Shown piece by piece: positions 1 to 8,857 of a DNA stretch of 39,667 nt; the stretch's first letter is position 1, and each line of letters begins with the position of its first letter. This DNA is from CAZJYI01 sp964550025 (GTDB lineage Bacteria; Verrucomicrobiota; Kiritimatiellia; UBA8416; CAYOBW01). A program made the translations under genes and the position numbers. Below the pieces are notes generated by a model. It searched no databases. It was not told the DNA's origin and worked only from the letters and a program-made list of their open reading frames with translations. The DNA lies in the NCBI GenBank assembly GCA_964550025.1, contig CAZJYI010000112.1:1-39667 (forward strand), read 5' to 3'.

Positions 1-119
1 CCCTCATCCCTCACCTCCCGCCACCCAACGCCCGACACCCAACACCCGCCACTCGACCCGCGACACTCGCCACTCGCCACTCGCCACTCGCCACCTGCCA
101 CTCGCCACTCGCCACTCGC
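1..119. repeat. Heptamer array 1 (CACTCGC family)
   Basis: Seventeen consecutive 7-bp units run from the first base of the window to 119. The right half is nearly pure CACTCGC and the left half is degenerate (CACCCAA, CGCCCGA, CCCTCAC and similar). Read in the phase GCCACTC, each unit ends in CTC, the same anchor as the other arrays. It lies just past the stop codon of the SprT-like gene and is cut by the window edge. Confidence 0.9.
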
Positions 120-143
120 CGGAGCCTTGGCGTAGGCACCCCC

Positions 144-815
144 TCACAACAGCACATCCAGCAACTCCCTCGAGAGCCGGTGCATGCGGTCGATGTCGGG
201 GTAGGAGCGCTCCAGCGCCTTGAACTCGGGGGAGTGGTCGTAGCGGCGGCCGTTGCGGCGAATTTCGGGCACGACGGCGTGCAGCATCTCGTGGAAAACG
301 ATGTACTTCACGAATTCCGCCGGGACGCGCGGATCGTCAAGGATGGGATGGATGCGGATCGTCCGCGTGGCGCGGGACCAGGAACCGAAACGTATCGAGC
401 GGGAGCTCCGGCGCCGCTTCCTCGTCGACCGGGCCCGCCCCCAGCCGATGTTGCAGGGAATTCGTTTCAGGAACAACTCGCGGTTCACCTCTTTGCGAAG
501 GGCGTCGAGGTCGAACACGCGCCCCTTCGTGCGAAGCCGCGGCGGCTTTCGAGCCGCCGCGGCCGTGGCGCCGATCCCACGGCCGTACGCCGCGACCTCA
601 CGCCATGCGGCCTTGCGCCGCGTGCGAAGGTAGGTGCGCAGCGCCCGGAGAATGCCATGGGGTGCCCGGAGATATCCCTCGTGCAACCGGACGTCGACGG
701 CGTCGTACGGCCTGAAGGCCACGGACAACATCGTCACCTTGTTGCGCGTAAAGGCCACCTTCACCGGCCCGCGCGCACCGTCGTTCAGGAACACGCGGAA
801 GTCTTCGGCCGTCAT
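144..815 (-). CDS. SprT-like zinc metalloprotein
   Basis: A 223-residue protein with the SprT-like signature: HEMLH at about residues 175-179 and a third candidate zinc-ligand histidine in YDHSPEF at about 194. The middle is basic, with runs of Arg/Lys around residues 80-145, which would suit nucleic-acid binding. SprT/Spartan relatives are zinc proteases, some of which act on DNA-protein crosslinks; whether this one does is inference. I chose the ATG at 815 because GGAG lies nine bases upstream; the open frame continues further, and a TTG at 860 is a possible alternative start. The gene begins about 50 bp after the isomerase gene and may be cotranscribed with it. The zinc-site call is firm and the biological role is not. 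Confidence 0.8.
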   Translation of the reverse strand: MTAEDFRVFLNDGARGPVKVAFTRNKVTMLSVAFRPYDAVDVRLHEGYLRAPHGILRALRTYLRTRRKAAWREVAAYGRGIGATAAAARKPPRLRTKGRVFDLDALRKEVNRELFLKRIPCNIGWGRARSTRKRRRSSRSIRFGSWSRATRTIRIHPILDDPRVPAEFVKYIVFHEMLHAVVPEIRRNGRRYDHSPEFKALERSYPDIDRMHRLSRELLDVLL

Positions 816-864
816 GGCCGTCGTCTCCGGAAACAGCTCGCCCTGTGTCGCCGCGTTCAAGGCC

Positions 865-1677
865 TCAGGCAGTGAGCCGCTCGACGGCCGTGCGGACATC
901 GGCAACACGCTGGTCGCCGGCCTCGCGTTCGATGGCCATGGCACCGTTGAAGCCGATCTCCTCCAAAACGGCCAGGAACGCCTTGCCCCCGACCTGCCCG
1001 TCACCCCACGGGACCTCGGCACCCCATTCGCCGGGAGTCGTCGTGCGCACGGCGTCCTTCACGTGGATATGCTTGATCCACGGCGCCAGAATGCGGACGG
1101 CGTCCGCGGGAGCGTCCTTGTCGTAGAGGATCATGTTGGCCGGATCGAAGTTGACCCCCAGGGCCGGGTGGTTCAGCTCTTCGAGAAAGTCCTTGAGTTC
1201 GGCGGCGCTTTCCTGCCCTGTTTCCATGAGCAACACGATGTCCTTTGCCGCCGCGGCATCCGCCATCAGCCGGATCCGGTCGTAGAACTTGCGAGCGTAC
1301 GCTTCGTCGCTGTGGTCGATGAAACCCACGTGCGTCGACAGGTACGGCACGCCGAGCTCGGCCGTCACGTCAACCGCACGCATGCACAGGTCACGGTTGC
1401 GGTCCCACGCATCGTCGGGAGCTATCCCGCCGGTCTCGCGGATCGCCGCCAGCGTCGAGTAGTCCTCCTGGGGAAACCCGATCATGGTGCTTGTAATCGT
1501 CCAGCCCTGCGCACGAACGGCATCCAGGAACGCATCCCCGTCCGCACCGATTGCGGGTCCCGCGGCCAGATGAATGTGCGACAGCCCCATGTCCTGCATG
1601 GCCTCGGCAATCTCCGGGATGTTGTTCTGAAGCGACCAGCTACATACACCAATGGGCCAACCTTCTGCTGTGTTCAT
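865..1677 (-). CDS. Sugar phosphate isomerase/epimerase-like TIM-barrel protein
   Basis: A 270-residue member of the xylose-isomerase-like TIM-barrel family (AP endonuclease 2 fold). Candidate metal ligands are visible in the expected order: Glu152 in LLMETGQE, Asp178 in NFDPAN, the HIHVKD motif at about 203-208, and Glu251 in AIERE. Such proteins isomerise or epimerise sugars or inositols, or process keto-sugars, and are often encoded next to Gfo/Idh oxidoreductases, as here. The substrate cannot be read from the sequence. The start is the ATG at 1677, preceded by a strong AGGAGG six bases upstream; the longer open frame reaches into the intergenic region and its repeat array and should be ignored. 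There is no signal peptide, so it is probably cytoplasmic. Confidence 0.88.
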   Translation of the reverse strand: MNTAEGWPIGVCSWSLQNNIPEIAEAMQDMGLSHIHLAAGPAIGADGDAFLDAVRAQGWTITSTMIGFPQEDYSTLAAIRETGGIAPDDAWDRNRDLCMRAVDVTAELGVPYLSTHVGFIDHSDEAYARKFYDRIRLMADAAAAKDIVLLMETGQESAAELKDFLEELNHPALGVNFDPANMILYDKDAPADAVRILAPWIKHIHVKDAVRTTTPGEWGAEVPWGDGQVGGKAFLAVLEEIGFNGAMAIEREAGDQRVADVRTAVERLTA

Positions 1678-1716
1678 GTTCTTCCTCCTGCTCGCCGCCA
1701 GGGCGATTCCTATTCT

Positions 1717-1842
<126 letters not shown>

Positions 1843-1848
1843 GCCTCA

Positions 1849-2862
1849 TCACCCCAGCAGCACCTTTTCCCCACGCTCGGTCGACGCGATTTCGGCCTGC
1901 ACGAGCCGAACCGTTTCACGCGACTGCTCCGGCGTAACCACCGACAGCTTCTCCCCACCCTCAGCGGCATTGACGAAATGCGCTATCTCGCGGGTATAGC
2001 CGTCTCCGGGCAAGAGCTCGGGCGTAAACGGCTCGCCATCGGCCGGGCAGATGCGAAACGCCGGATCGCGCGACGGATCAAGGCAGATCGTGGCTTTCTC
2101 GAGCGCCACGTCGAAGCTCATCTCGAACCCGAATGACGGTGTCATGATCCATCCGCCTTCCGCCGTAATGCATCTGTCGTCACCATAGTCGTAGTTCGCC
2201 ACAATGTGGCCGAGAACGCCGCCGGGCAACGTGGCGCCGTGCGCGGTCACGCTCTTGGGCATGCCAAAGACATAGTGCACGTAATCCGCGTCGTGAATGT
2301 GCAGATCGAGCGCCATACCGCCACTCTTGCTCGCATCCGCGAACCAGTTGTCGCCCCACCCGGGCGCCGCCCCCATGCGCCGGAAGGTCGCCGCGCGCAC
2401 GGCGCCGTATTCGCCGCTTTCGATGATCTCGCGCAATTTCACGTACTCGGGCCAGAAACGGATGCAATGCGCGACGAGAAGGGTCTTGCCGGTGTCCTTT
2501 GCGGCCGCGGCCATGCGGTCGCATTCCTCAAGCGTGAGCGCCATCGGTTTCTCGCAAAGAACATGCCACCCCCTTTCCAGCGCCTTGACGGCAAAATCCG
2601 GATGCAGGAACGTCGGCAGCGTAATCGACACGGCATCGACGTCCGCCTCGGCCAGCATCTTGTCGTAGTCTTCAAAGATGGTCACGCCGCTGAGATCGAT
2701 TTCCTCGGCCGCGCCGTCAACATTGCCTACGGGCTCCTTGAGGCTGGCGAGGACGGCGGGGTTGGCCTCGCAGATCGCCGTGATCGTCGCACCTTCCGCC
2801 GCCTGCCAGCAACGATAGTGCATCCGCCCCATGAAACCGAAACCTATGATTCCTACTTTCAT
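1849..2862 (-). CDS. Gfo/Idh/MocA family oxidoreductase
   Basis: A 337-residue NAD(P)-dependent oxidoreductase. The Rossmann motif GFGFMG is at residues 7-12, the conserved Glu-Lys-Pro motif (CEKPMALT) is at 104-106, and a DLHIHDADY segment at about 186-194 supplies the usual catalytic Asp/His region. Family members oxidise or reduce hydroxyl groups on sugars, inositols or sugar acids. There is no export signal. The start is the ATG at 2862, with AGAGGGG a few bases upstream; the 28 extra N-terminal codons of the longer frame are repeat-derived. It sits between two heptamer arrays and is followed by the TIM-barrel isomerase, a common pairing for stepwise conversion of an unusual sugar. The exact substrate is unknown. 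Confidence 0.92.
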   Translation of the reverse strand: MKVGIIGFGFMGRMHYRCWQAAEGATITAICEANPAVLASLKEPVGNVDGAAEEIDLSGVTIFEDYDKMLAEADVDAVSITLPTFLHPDFAVKALERGWHVLCEKPMALTLEECDRMAAAAKDTGKTLLVAHCIRFWPEYVKLREIIESGEYGAVRAATFRRMGAAPGWGDNWFADASKSGGMALDLHIHDADYVHYVFGMPKSVTAHGATLPGGVLGHIVANYDYGDDRCITAEGGWIMTPSFGFEMSFDVALEKATICLDPSRDPAFRICPADGEPFTPELLPGDGYTREIAHFVNAAEGGEKLSVVTPEQSRETVRLVQAEIASTERGEKVLLG

Positions 2863-2881
2863 GCCATGCCCCTCTCTACGC

Positions 2882-3042
<161 letters not shown>

Positions 3043-3049
3043 GACTTTG

Positions 3050-5605
3050 CTACTTCTTCTCCCCCGCCCGAAACACCTTCACCTCGAGCAGATGAACTGC
3101 CTCGTTGGCGCTGTTCTTGTTGATCTTCACACACACATATCTGGCCTTTGTGGGCGCGAAGCGGTGCTCGCGGCCTTCCGGCTTCGCGGGATCCGTTGCG
3201 GCGCTCAAGTCGGCAACGGTCTGCCACGACTTCGCGTCGAGTGAAGTCTGCACCTTATACTGGTAATAGCGGTTCCCATCCCAGTAGAAAAACACGCGCA
3301 CCTTGTCAATCGTTGTCGTTTCCTGGAGATCCACCTGCCACCAGGACGGATGTTTGACTCCCCACCAGCCGGCGTTGCGGCTCACGTCGCCGTCCACGGC
3401 CTTCTCGGGCCGGTTCTTCCCCTGGGATCCGCACGACGCCCTGACGGGCCGGCCCTGCGCCACGTTGGGGTTGTTCGGGTCCGGGAGCGCGGCAATGGCA
3501 GTATCCAATCGACTCTTGGCGTCCCCGCTACCGAGAATAGCCGCTGCCTTCTTCAGCACGGGGAGGTTCTGCAGGGTCGCCAGGCTCTTGGCATCGGCCG
3601 GCGCCGCAACGGACGCAATGGCCGCGGCGGCTTCCTTTGCGAGAACGGGTTCGTCGAGGTGAGGTGCGATCCACGAGAGCGCCTTGCGCCCACCGACCGC
3701 CGCGACGCCGGAGATGACGAGCCTCTTCTCGTCAGGGCGTCCGGCGACCACCAATACGTCGTCAAACCTCCGCAGCTTCTCGGACCCCGGCAAATCCGCT
3801 TCGCCAAGGAGGCGGACGCAGCCCCGCGCGGCCAGCACCTTGTGTGTCATACTCCCGCCGGTCCGCCCGACTGACAACAGGGCGTCGAAGGCCGCCATGT
3901 CCGTCCAGGAGGCCAGGGCGCGAACCGCCGCGTCCCGCAGGGACTCGTCGGCCGACTTCGATGCGGCGACGGTCTCGCGCAATGCCTTGCTGCCGCCCAG
4001 TTTGCCAAGAAGCGCCACGAGCACAGGTTTCTGCGCGGCCCCGGCCCCGGCCAACGCCGCCAGGACCGTGTCGGCCCGGTTCTCGGCATCCGGAATACGG
4101 CGGGCAATGGCCGTAACGGTCTTGCCGAGGGCAGACCGTTCGGACGCGCTGTCGTTCGCGAGCAGAGTGTCTATCAGCCGCGGAAGCTGCTCGGGAGAAC
4201 CGATGGCGCCCAGCGCCCTGGCTGCCGCACGCCTTACGTCCTTGTCCTCGTCGGCAAGATGGGCCGCAACCGCGTCCGCCTGATCGCCGGCCCGGCGATC
4301 GCCGAGCAGACCGATCAGTTCCCTCTCCGTTGCGGGGGCGGCCTTCCGCAGCGCGGCGGCCAGGGCACCGTTCACGCCGTCGCCCGTCATCGTCGTCAGA
4401 GCGCCGCGGGCAGCCGCGGCATCATCCTTGTTCCCGGCCGCGAGCAACGGAAGCACGGCCGTCACGGCCGCGGCGCCACCGATGCGGCCGCAGGCGCCGA
4501 CCGCCGCGCGTCGCACGGCGTTGTCGCTATCCCCTACGAGGGGCTCAAGGGCGGGTAGTGCCACCGCGTCCTTCCGTAGCCCGAGCAACTCGACCACGGC
4601 CACGCGCGCCGCGCCGACGGCCTTGTCCAGGGCCAGCATGATGCTCTGCGTGACCTTCGCCCCGGGCGTCTCGACCAGCAGGCGTTGCGCAACAGCCCGT
4701 ACGGCAGCCTCGGGATCGCTCAGGCCGGCCATGAGATCGGCAATGCCCGCCTCGGGAGCGACGACCGCCAACGACGAGAGGGCGGCGCAACGCGTACCGG
4801 TGGTGCGGCAGGGAGCGGCAAGCGCGCGGCAAATCGATGCGGCGTCCTTGGCATGCCCGCTCTCGGCAAGACGCCGCGCGAACAGCAGGCGATCCGATAC
4901 AAGGGCGCTTGCCGCGTATCCCGTCATGTCGAGTTTTCCCATCAGGAGAGCGCGATCGCCGGGATCTCCGATCTGGGCCAGGGCGTGAGCCGCCAGCATG
5001 CGGGTGTCCGGGTTGCCGCTCAGGAGACGTTTGGCAATGTCCGCCCGGGCCGCGGCGCAGCGCAATTCGCCCAGGGCGCGGACGAGGGTACCTTCGGTCT
5101 TGCCGCCGGCCGTGCGCAGTGCCGCGGCGAATTGGTCGGCTGTGCCAGGCGCGCGCATCGTCAGGAGCGAGAAGGTTGCCGCTTCGCACAGGGAAGGGTC
5201 TCGCAGGTACTGTCCCAGGGGGGCGACGGACTCGGCGCCTCCCGCCCAGCGGAGTTGACGGATGAAGAACGCCCTGGTCTCGCGGTCTTTTGCACCCGAG
5301 AGGGCTTTGAGGATGGCTGTGGTGTAGAGCGTGCGCTCGGTCTCCGCACCCGGGCGTATGACGTGGAATGCCAGACCGCTAAGCAGGAAACGGGCCTTGG
5401 AGTCGTCGCCGGTGCCGGGCGGGACGATCATCGCGCAGACCGCGTCGAGTGCCGGCGGGCCGGATTTGAGCACTTGGGCATAGGCCGTTTCGGCCGTCTT
5501 GGCGTCGTTCGCCGGAAGTCGGTTGACGAGATCGGTGATGGCCGGATCCGCTGCGAGGAGCAGGCCGGGGAAGAGGAGGCAGAGGAGAAGGTGTTGTGTT
5601 TTCAT
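3050..5605 (-). CDS. Secreted HEAT-repeat protein with C-terminal F5/8 type C (discoidin) domain
   Basis: An 851-residue protein. Residues 1-19 form a signal peptide (MKTQHLLLCLLFPGLLLAA). Residues from about 30 to 690 are Ala/Leu-rich helical HEAT/PBS-lyase-like repeats, recognisable from recurring phrases such as VRRAAARALGAIGSPEQLPRL. Residues from about 705 to 848 are a discoidin-like galactose-binding domain (VAQGRPVRAS, KAVDGD, WWQVDLQ, RYVCVKINK). HEAT arrays form protein-protein scaffolds and F5/8C domains bind glycans, so an exported scaffold that binds carbohydrate is a reasonable inference. No catalytic domain is apparent. The ATG at 5605 fits the signal peptide, but I see no convincing Shine-Dalgarno sequence. 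It lies between two Gfo/Idh genes on the same strand. Confidence 0.88.
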   Translation of the reverse strand: MKTQHLLLCLLFPGLLLAADPAITDLVNRLPANDAKTAETAYAQVLKSGPPALDAVCAMIVPPGTGDDSKARFLLSGLAFHVIRPGAETERTLYTTAILKALSGAKDRETRAFFIRQLRWAGGAESVAPLGQYLRDPSLCEAATFSLLTMRAPGTADQFAAALRTAGGKTEGTLVRALGELRCAAARADIAKRLLSGNPDTRMLAAHALAQIGDPGDRALLMGKLDMTGYAASALVSDRLLFARRLAESGHAKDAASICRALAAPCRTTGTRCAALSSLAVVAPEAGIADLMAGLSDPEAAVRAVAQRLLVETPGAKVTQSIMLALDKAVGAARVAVVELLGLRKDAVALPALEPLVGDSDNAVRRAAVGACGRIGGAAAVTAVLPLLAAGNKDDAAAARGALTTMTGDGVNGALAAALRKAAPATERELIGLLGDRRAGDQADAVAAHLADEDKDVRRAAARALGAIGSPEQLPRLIDTLLANDSASERSALGKTVTAIARRIPDAENRADTVLAALAGAGAAQKPVLVALLGKLGGSKALRETVAASKSADESLRDAAVRALASWTDMAAFDALLSVGRTGGSMTHKVLAARGCVRLLGEADLPGSEKLRRFDDVLVVAGRPDEKRLVISGVAAVGGRKALSWIAPHLDEPVLAKEAAAAIASVAAPADAKSLATLQNLPVLKKAAAILGSGDAKSRLDTAIAALPDPNNPNVAQGRPVRASCGSQGKNRPEKAVDGDVSRNAGWWGVKHPSWWQVDLQETTTIDKVRVFFYWDGNRYYQYKVQTSLDAKSWQTVADLSAATDPAKPEGREHRFAPTKARYVCVKINKNSANEAVHLLEVKVFRAGEKK

Positions 5606-5633
5606 GGGATAGTGGGGGGCGGATGACGATAGC

Positions 5634-5818
5634 AGATTTCAGATTTCAAATCTCAGATTTCAGATTTCGAGTTTCAGATCTATATTTCAGACCGCAAATC
5701 TCAGATTTCAGATTTCGAGTTTCAGATTTACATTTCAGATCGCAAATCTCAGATTTCAGATGTCAGAGGTCAGGTTTCGCCTGAGATGTGAAATCTGAGA
5801 TCTGCAATTCCGAGATTC
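5634..5818. repeat. Heptamer array 4 with 48-bp higher-order repeat
   Basis: Heptamers of the AGATTTC/AAATCTC/GAGTTTC type. A larger 48-bp unit occurs twice back to back (5648-5695 and 5696-5743), each containing the same one-base phase slip (a 6-bp unit YATTTC). From about 5780 the orientation reverses (GAAATCT, GAGATCT), giving partial self-complementarity just before the stop codon of the next gene. Confidence 0.9.
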
Positions 5819-7084
5819 TCAAATGATCCACGGTGCACGCATGGGCTGGTCTACCAGCCGATTGGCTTCCTTATCGTCGACGATGCGTTGCGCCACGGGG
5901 TCGAACTTGATGCCGCGCCCCATCCTGACGGCAATCTTCGCCAGGTTGACGAGCGTGGCGGAACGGTGCCCGTTGGCTTCGTTCAATGCAAAGGTCTTGC
6001 GGTTGCGAACCGAGTCCCCGAAATCCACCTGCTGCGGTTCCGGTTCGGGCAGCGTCGCCAGTTTCTCGCGCAGTCCGGTCACATCCGACTTCAACCCCCT
6101 GTAGAGCTTGCCTTCCGGCCCTTCGAGAAACGCCGCCTGCTTGTCGCGGTTCTCCCCGTCGAGCACGATCTCGCAGCCGTCGGCGTACTTCAGTGTCACG
6201 CGCCGCCAGATGCCGACGGCGTCGGGGTGCTGCTGCGGAGCATCGGCCTCGATTTCCACGGGGCTGGTGTCGTCCTTGCCCAGGATGTACTGCACGGGGT
6301 CGAGGTAGTGCTGCCCCATGTCGCCCAGGCCGCCGCCGTCATAGTCCCAATAGCCGCGGAATTTGCCGTGCACGCGCGTGGGGTGATACGGCTTGTAGGG
6401 CGCAGGTCCGAGCCACATGTCGTAGTCCAGGTGCTCCGGAACCGGCTGCGGAGGCAGGTTGATACCACCCCGCCAACCGTGCTTCCAATTGAACCCCGTG
6501 ACCCCGCTGACGGTGGCCTTCAGCGGCCATCCGAGCAGTCCGCTCTCAACGATCTGCCTGATCGGCTTGACGGGCGTGCCGAAGCCGTAGAACCCCGATT
6601 GAAACCGGAACCAGGTGTTGATCCTGAAGATGCGCCCGTAACGCTGCACGGTCTCGACGACCTTCTTGCCCTCGCCGATGGTGCGGGTCATCGGTTTCTC
6701 GCACCAGATGTCCTTCCCGGCCCGGGCCGCCATGGCAGACATCAAGCCGTGCCAGTGGGGCGGCGTGCAGATGTGGACGGTGTCGATATCCTCGCGCGCC
6801 AGGATCTCGCGGAAGTCGCGGTAGCCCTTGACCTCTTTGGGCTGTCGGCTCATGCGGTTGGCCAGCCGCTGGGCATCCGCGTCGGCCAACGCAAGCAAAC
6901 GCCCGTAGTTCATCGGCAGGTGAGACCCGGAGATCCCCCCGCAACCGATGATGCCCCTGGTAATCTCCTCGCTTGGCGGAGTCTGCCCGGGGCCTCCCAG
7001 TACGCGGCGAGGAACGATCTGAAACGCCGTTCCCGCGGCCAGGGCGCCCAGGAAGCCGCGGCGCGTAGTTGTGTGTCCATGCAT
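5819..7084 (-). CDS. Tat-exported Gfo/Idh/MocA family oxidoreductase
   Basis: About 421 residues. The N-terminus MHGHTTTRRGFLGALAAG is a twin-arginine signal (RR at residues 8-9) followed by a hydrophobic stretch. A Rossmann-like segment follows (GIIGCGGISGSH), then CEKPMTRT with the conserved Glu-Lys-Pro, and GGGLGDMGQHYLDPVQYILG in the catalytic region. Tat export with folded cofactor is typical of planctomycete and verrucomicrobial members of this family and implies action outside the cytoplasm on sugars or glycosides. Starts at 7084, 7096 and 7108 are all possible; GGAGG lies one base before the ATG at 7096 and 13 bases before 7084, so I prefer 7084 without certainty. It is divergent from the amidase gene. 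Confidence 0.9.
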   Translation of the reverse strand: MHGHTTTRRGFLGALAAGTAFQIVPRRVLGGPGQTPPSEEITRGIIGCGGISGSHLPMNYGRLLALADADAQRLANRMSRQPKEVKGYRDFREILAREDIDTVHICTPPHWHGLMSAMAARAGKDIWCEKPMTRTIGEGKKVVETVQRYGRIFRINTWFRFQSGFYGFGTPVKPIRQIVESGLLGWPLKATVSGVTGFNWKHGWRGGINLPPQPVPEHLDYDMWLGPAPYKPYHPTRVHGKFRGYWDYDGGGLGDMGQHYLDPVQYILGKDDTSPVEIEADAPQQHPDAVGIWRRVTLKYADGCEIVLDGENRDKQAAFLEGPEGKLYRGLKSDVTGLREKLATLPEPEPQQVDFGDSVRNRKTFALNEANGHRSATLVNLAKIAVRMGRGIKFDPVAQRIVDDKEANRLVDQPMRAPWII

Positions 7085-7218
7085 TACGTTCTTCATTCCT
7101 CCAACCATGGACGACAACGGCGTCCGCCGCCTCTGCCCAATTGGTAACAGATATGGGAATAGATATGGCGGGCATGCTACGCCGGACAGTGCTACATGGC
7201 AAGAAAAGACGAACGACC

Positions 7219-7247
7219 GTGACAGCGCTTTGCTGGTCTGGTATAGC
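7219..7247 (+). promoter_or_regulatory. Candidate sigma-70-type promoter of the amidase gene
   Basis: GTGACA (7219-7224), a 17-bp spacer and TATAGC (7242-7247). This would start transcription at about 7254-7256, almost exactly at the ATG at 7255. There is no Shine-Dalgarno sequence before that ATG, so a leaderless mRNA is possible. This rests on pattern matching only. Confidence 0.4.
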
Positions 7248-7254
7248 AGACCGC

Positions 7255-8223
7255 ATGACACTCACCATCAGCCCCCGATCACTTGCTGTTCTGGCCACAT
7301 TCCTCCTTGCCGGCTGTTCTTCCTGCCGGACGCTGCCTCCCCAACGCGTAGGTCTCAAGAGCGTGGCAAGGAGCCATCGGCTGAAACTGACCGAGACACC
7401 CGAAGGCGCAATACACCTGCGCGGCAAAGGAGCCGAGCTCGTGTTTCACCCGAAGACGCGGCGCTTCGCCTTCAATGGCACGACTCTCTACCTGAACGCG
7501 CCCGTGCTTGTCGAGCCGCACCCCCATGTTGCCGACCAAGACGTGCTCTCCGTCATCCGCCCTTTGCTCTCTCCGCGCAAGGCCTTGCCCCGCCGGGTCT
7601 TACGACGCGTCGTGATCGACCCGGGACACGGCGGAACCGACAGCGGCGCTATCGCGCCGGATTCCAAGGTGCAAGAGAAGGGCATCGTTCTCGACATCGC
7701 ATTGCGGGTACGCAAACACGTCAGCGCGACCGGGCTGGAGGTGCACATGACTCGGGACGGGGACCAGGCGCTGAGCCTGGGAGAACGGGCCCAGAAGTCC
7801 AACGCGCTCAAGACGGATATCTTCGTCAGTATCCACGCCAACTCGGCAGGCAACCGCGCCGCCACCGGCATCGAGACGTTTATCGTCCCGGCGGCCGGCT
7901 TCGCGTCCACATCGGGCACGGTCAGCTCCCGCGTGCACCCGGGCAACACGTTCGACGCCGCGAGCCTCGTCCTGGGCTACGAAGTTCACCGCAAGCTGAT
8001 AGCGGGGACGGGCGCCATGGACCGCGGCATCAAGCGGGCCCGTTTCAGCGTGATCCGCAACGTCCGCTGCCCCGGCATCCTGGTGGAAGCCGGCTTCCTG
8101 TCCAACGCCACGGAAGCCGGTCGTCTGAACGACCCTGCGTATCGCGAACAGCTTGCGCGGGCCATCGCGGACGGCATTGTCGCGTACGGTGCGCTGTTCA
8201 AGCCACGGCCGAGAGAAGGGTGA
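7255..8223 (+). CDS. N-acetylmuramoyl-L-alanine amidase (Amidase_3), lipoprotein
   Basis: A 322-residue cell-wall amidase that cleaves the bond between N-acetylmuramic acid and L-alanine in peptidoglycan. The first 21 residues are a lipoprotein signal with lipobox LAGC (Cys21). A small N-terminal domain of about 90 residues follows, then the Amidase_3 domain from about residue 118. The zinc ligands are present in order: His125 (DPGHGG), Glu141 (QEKGIV) and His194 (SIHAN). The catalytic Glu278 is in VEAGFLSN. The annotated start is the ATG at 7255 because it begins the signal peptide; the longer upstream frame has no signal sequence. No ribosome-binding site is visible. It is divergent from the Tat oxidoreductase gene and convergent with the LamG gene. 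I do not assign amiA, amiB or amiC. Confidence 0.93.
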   Translation: MTLTISPRSLAVLATFLLAGCSSCRTLPPQRVGLKSVARSHRLKLTETPEGAIHLRGKGAELVFHPKTRRFAFNGTTLYLNAPVLVEPHPHVADQDVLSVIRPLLSPRKALPRRVLRRVVIDPGHGGTDSGAIAPDSKVQEKGIVLDIALRVRKHVSATGLEVHMTRDGDQALSLGERAQKSNALKTDIFVSIHANSAGNRAATGIETFIVPAAGFASTSGTVSSRVHPGNTFDAASLVLGYEVHRKLIAGTGAMDRGIKRARFSVIRNVRCPGILVEAGFLSNATEAGRLNDPAYREQLARAIADGIVAYGALFKPRPREG

Positions 8224-8260
8224 CACACCCTTCCGGGCTACCCCCATTCTCAGACTGTAT

Positions 8261-8496
8261 CCGAAAAGGCCCGTGGCTTGTTCAGGGGTGATTCCACGCG
8301 ATACGCGTCCAAATCCGAATATCGAAACCCGAAATCCGAAACAAATCCGAATGCCGGAAAGGGGAAAATGACACGAAGACGGGAAGAGAGAGATGGGGCA
8401 TCCCCCTCGTTTCGGACATTCGAGCCTTCGACTATTTGAATTTGTTTCGAGTTTCGATATTCGGATTTCGGATTTGCCGTCCGAGACCCTTTTCGG
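8261..8496. repeat. Inverted-repeat region with heptamers (array 5)
   Basis: This fills the gap between the convergent amidase and LamG genes. Outer arms CCGAAAAGG (8261-8269) and CCTTTTCGG (8488-8496) are complementary. Inner arms AATCCGAATATCGAAAC (8312-8328) and its exact reverse complement (8451-8467) enclose about 120 bp. The inner arms are made of heptamers (GAATATC, GAAACCC, GAAATCC, and GAGTTTC, GATATTC, GGATTTC on the other side). It could act as a bidirectional terminator or fold as a long hairpin. Confidence 0.8.
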
Positions 8497-8503
8497 ACGA
8501 GAC

Positions 8504-8857
8504 CTATCTCACAATCAGCAGCGTGCCGGGCAGCGCATAATCCGCCGCAATCCCGTACTTCCTGACGAGGTAGGCCCCGACCCGGTTTTCCTCATCATCG
8601 GTCAACAGGCGGTCGTAGACGATGAACTCGGCCACGTCGCCGTCCCAGGTCCGCCCGCCGATGTTGCGGTCGTAGCTGAACGCATTGGCGTGGGCGTCGC
8701 CGCTTGTCTGGACCGAGAGGATTGACATCTCCGTCGGCGCGACCGTCGTACGGCCGTCGGTCTGCCGGCCGTTCAGCCTGGTGGTGCCGTTGAACATCAG
8801 CGGCGCGTGGACGTCGTTCCAGATGTACTTGTTCGCCGCGCGGTGGAAGTCGTAGCT
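8504..8857 (-). pseudogene. Severed 3' end of the giant LamG gene
   Basis: An open frame of about 117 codons encoding the end of a LamG-like module: YDFHRAANKY, then DVAEFIVYDRLLTDDEENRVGAYLVRKYGIAADYALP and a stop. The sentence-like pattern VAEfIVYdR-LtddEenrVGaYLv-KYGI is the same module ending seen repeatedly in the giant protein upstream. It joins the giant frame exactly if the element at 8859-9069 and one 6-bp duplication are removed. A short free-standing frame (ATG at 8920) exists only because it reads into the element. It is probably not translated on its own. Confidence 0.85.

Noticed and set aside
1..119. CRISPR array
   Set aside because: The repeats are 7-bp contiguous units without spacers, and no cas genes are nearby.
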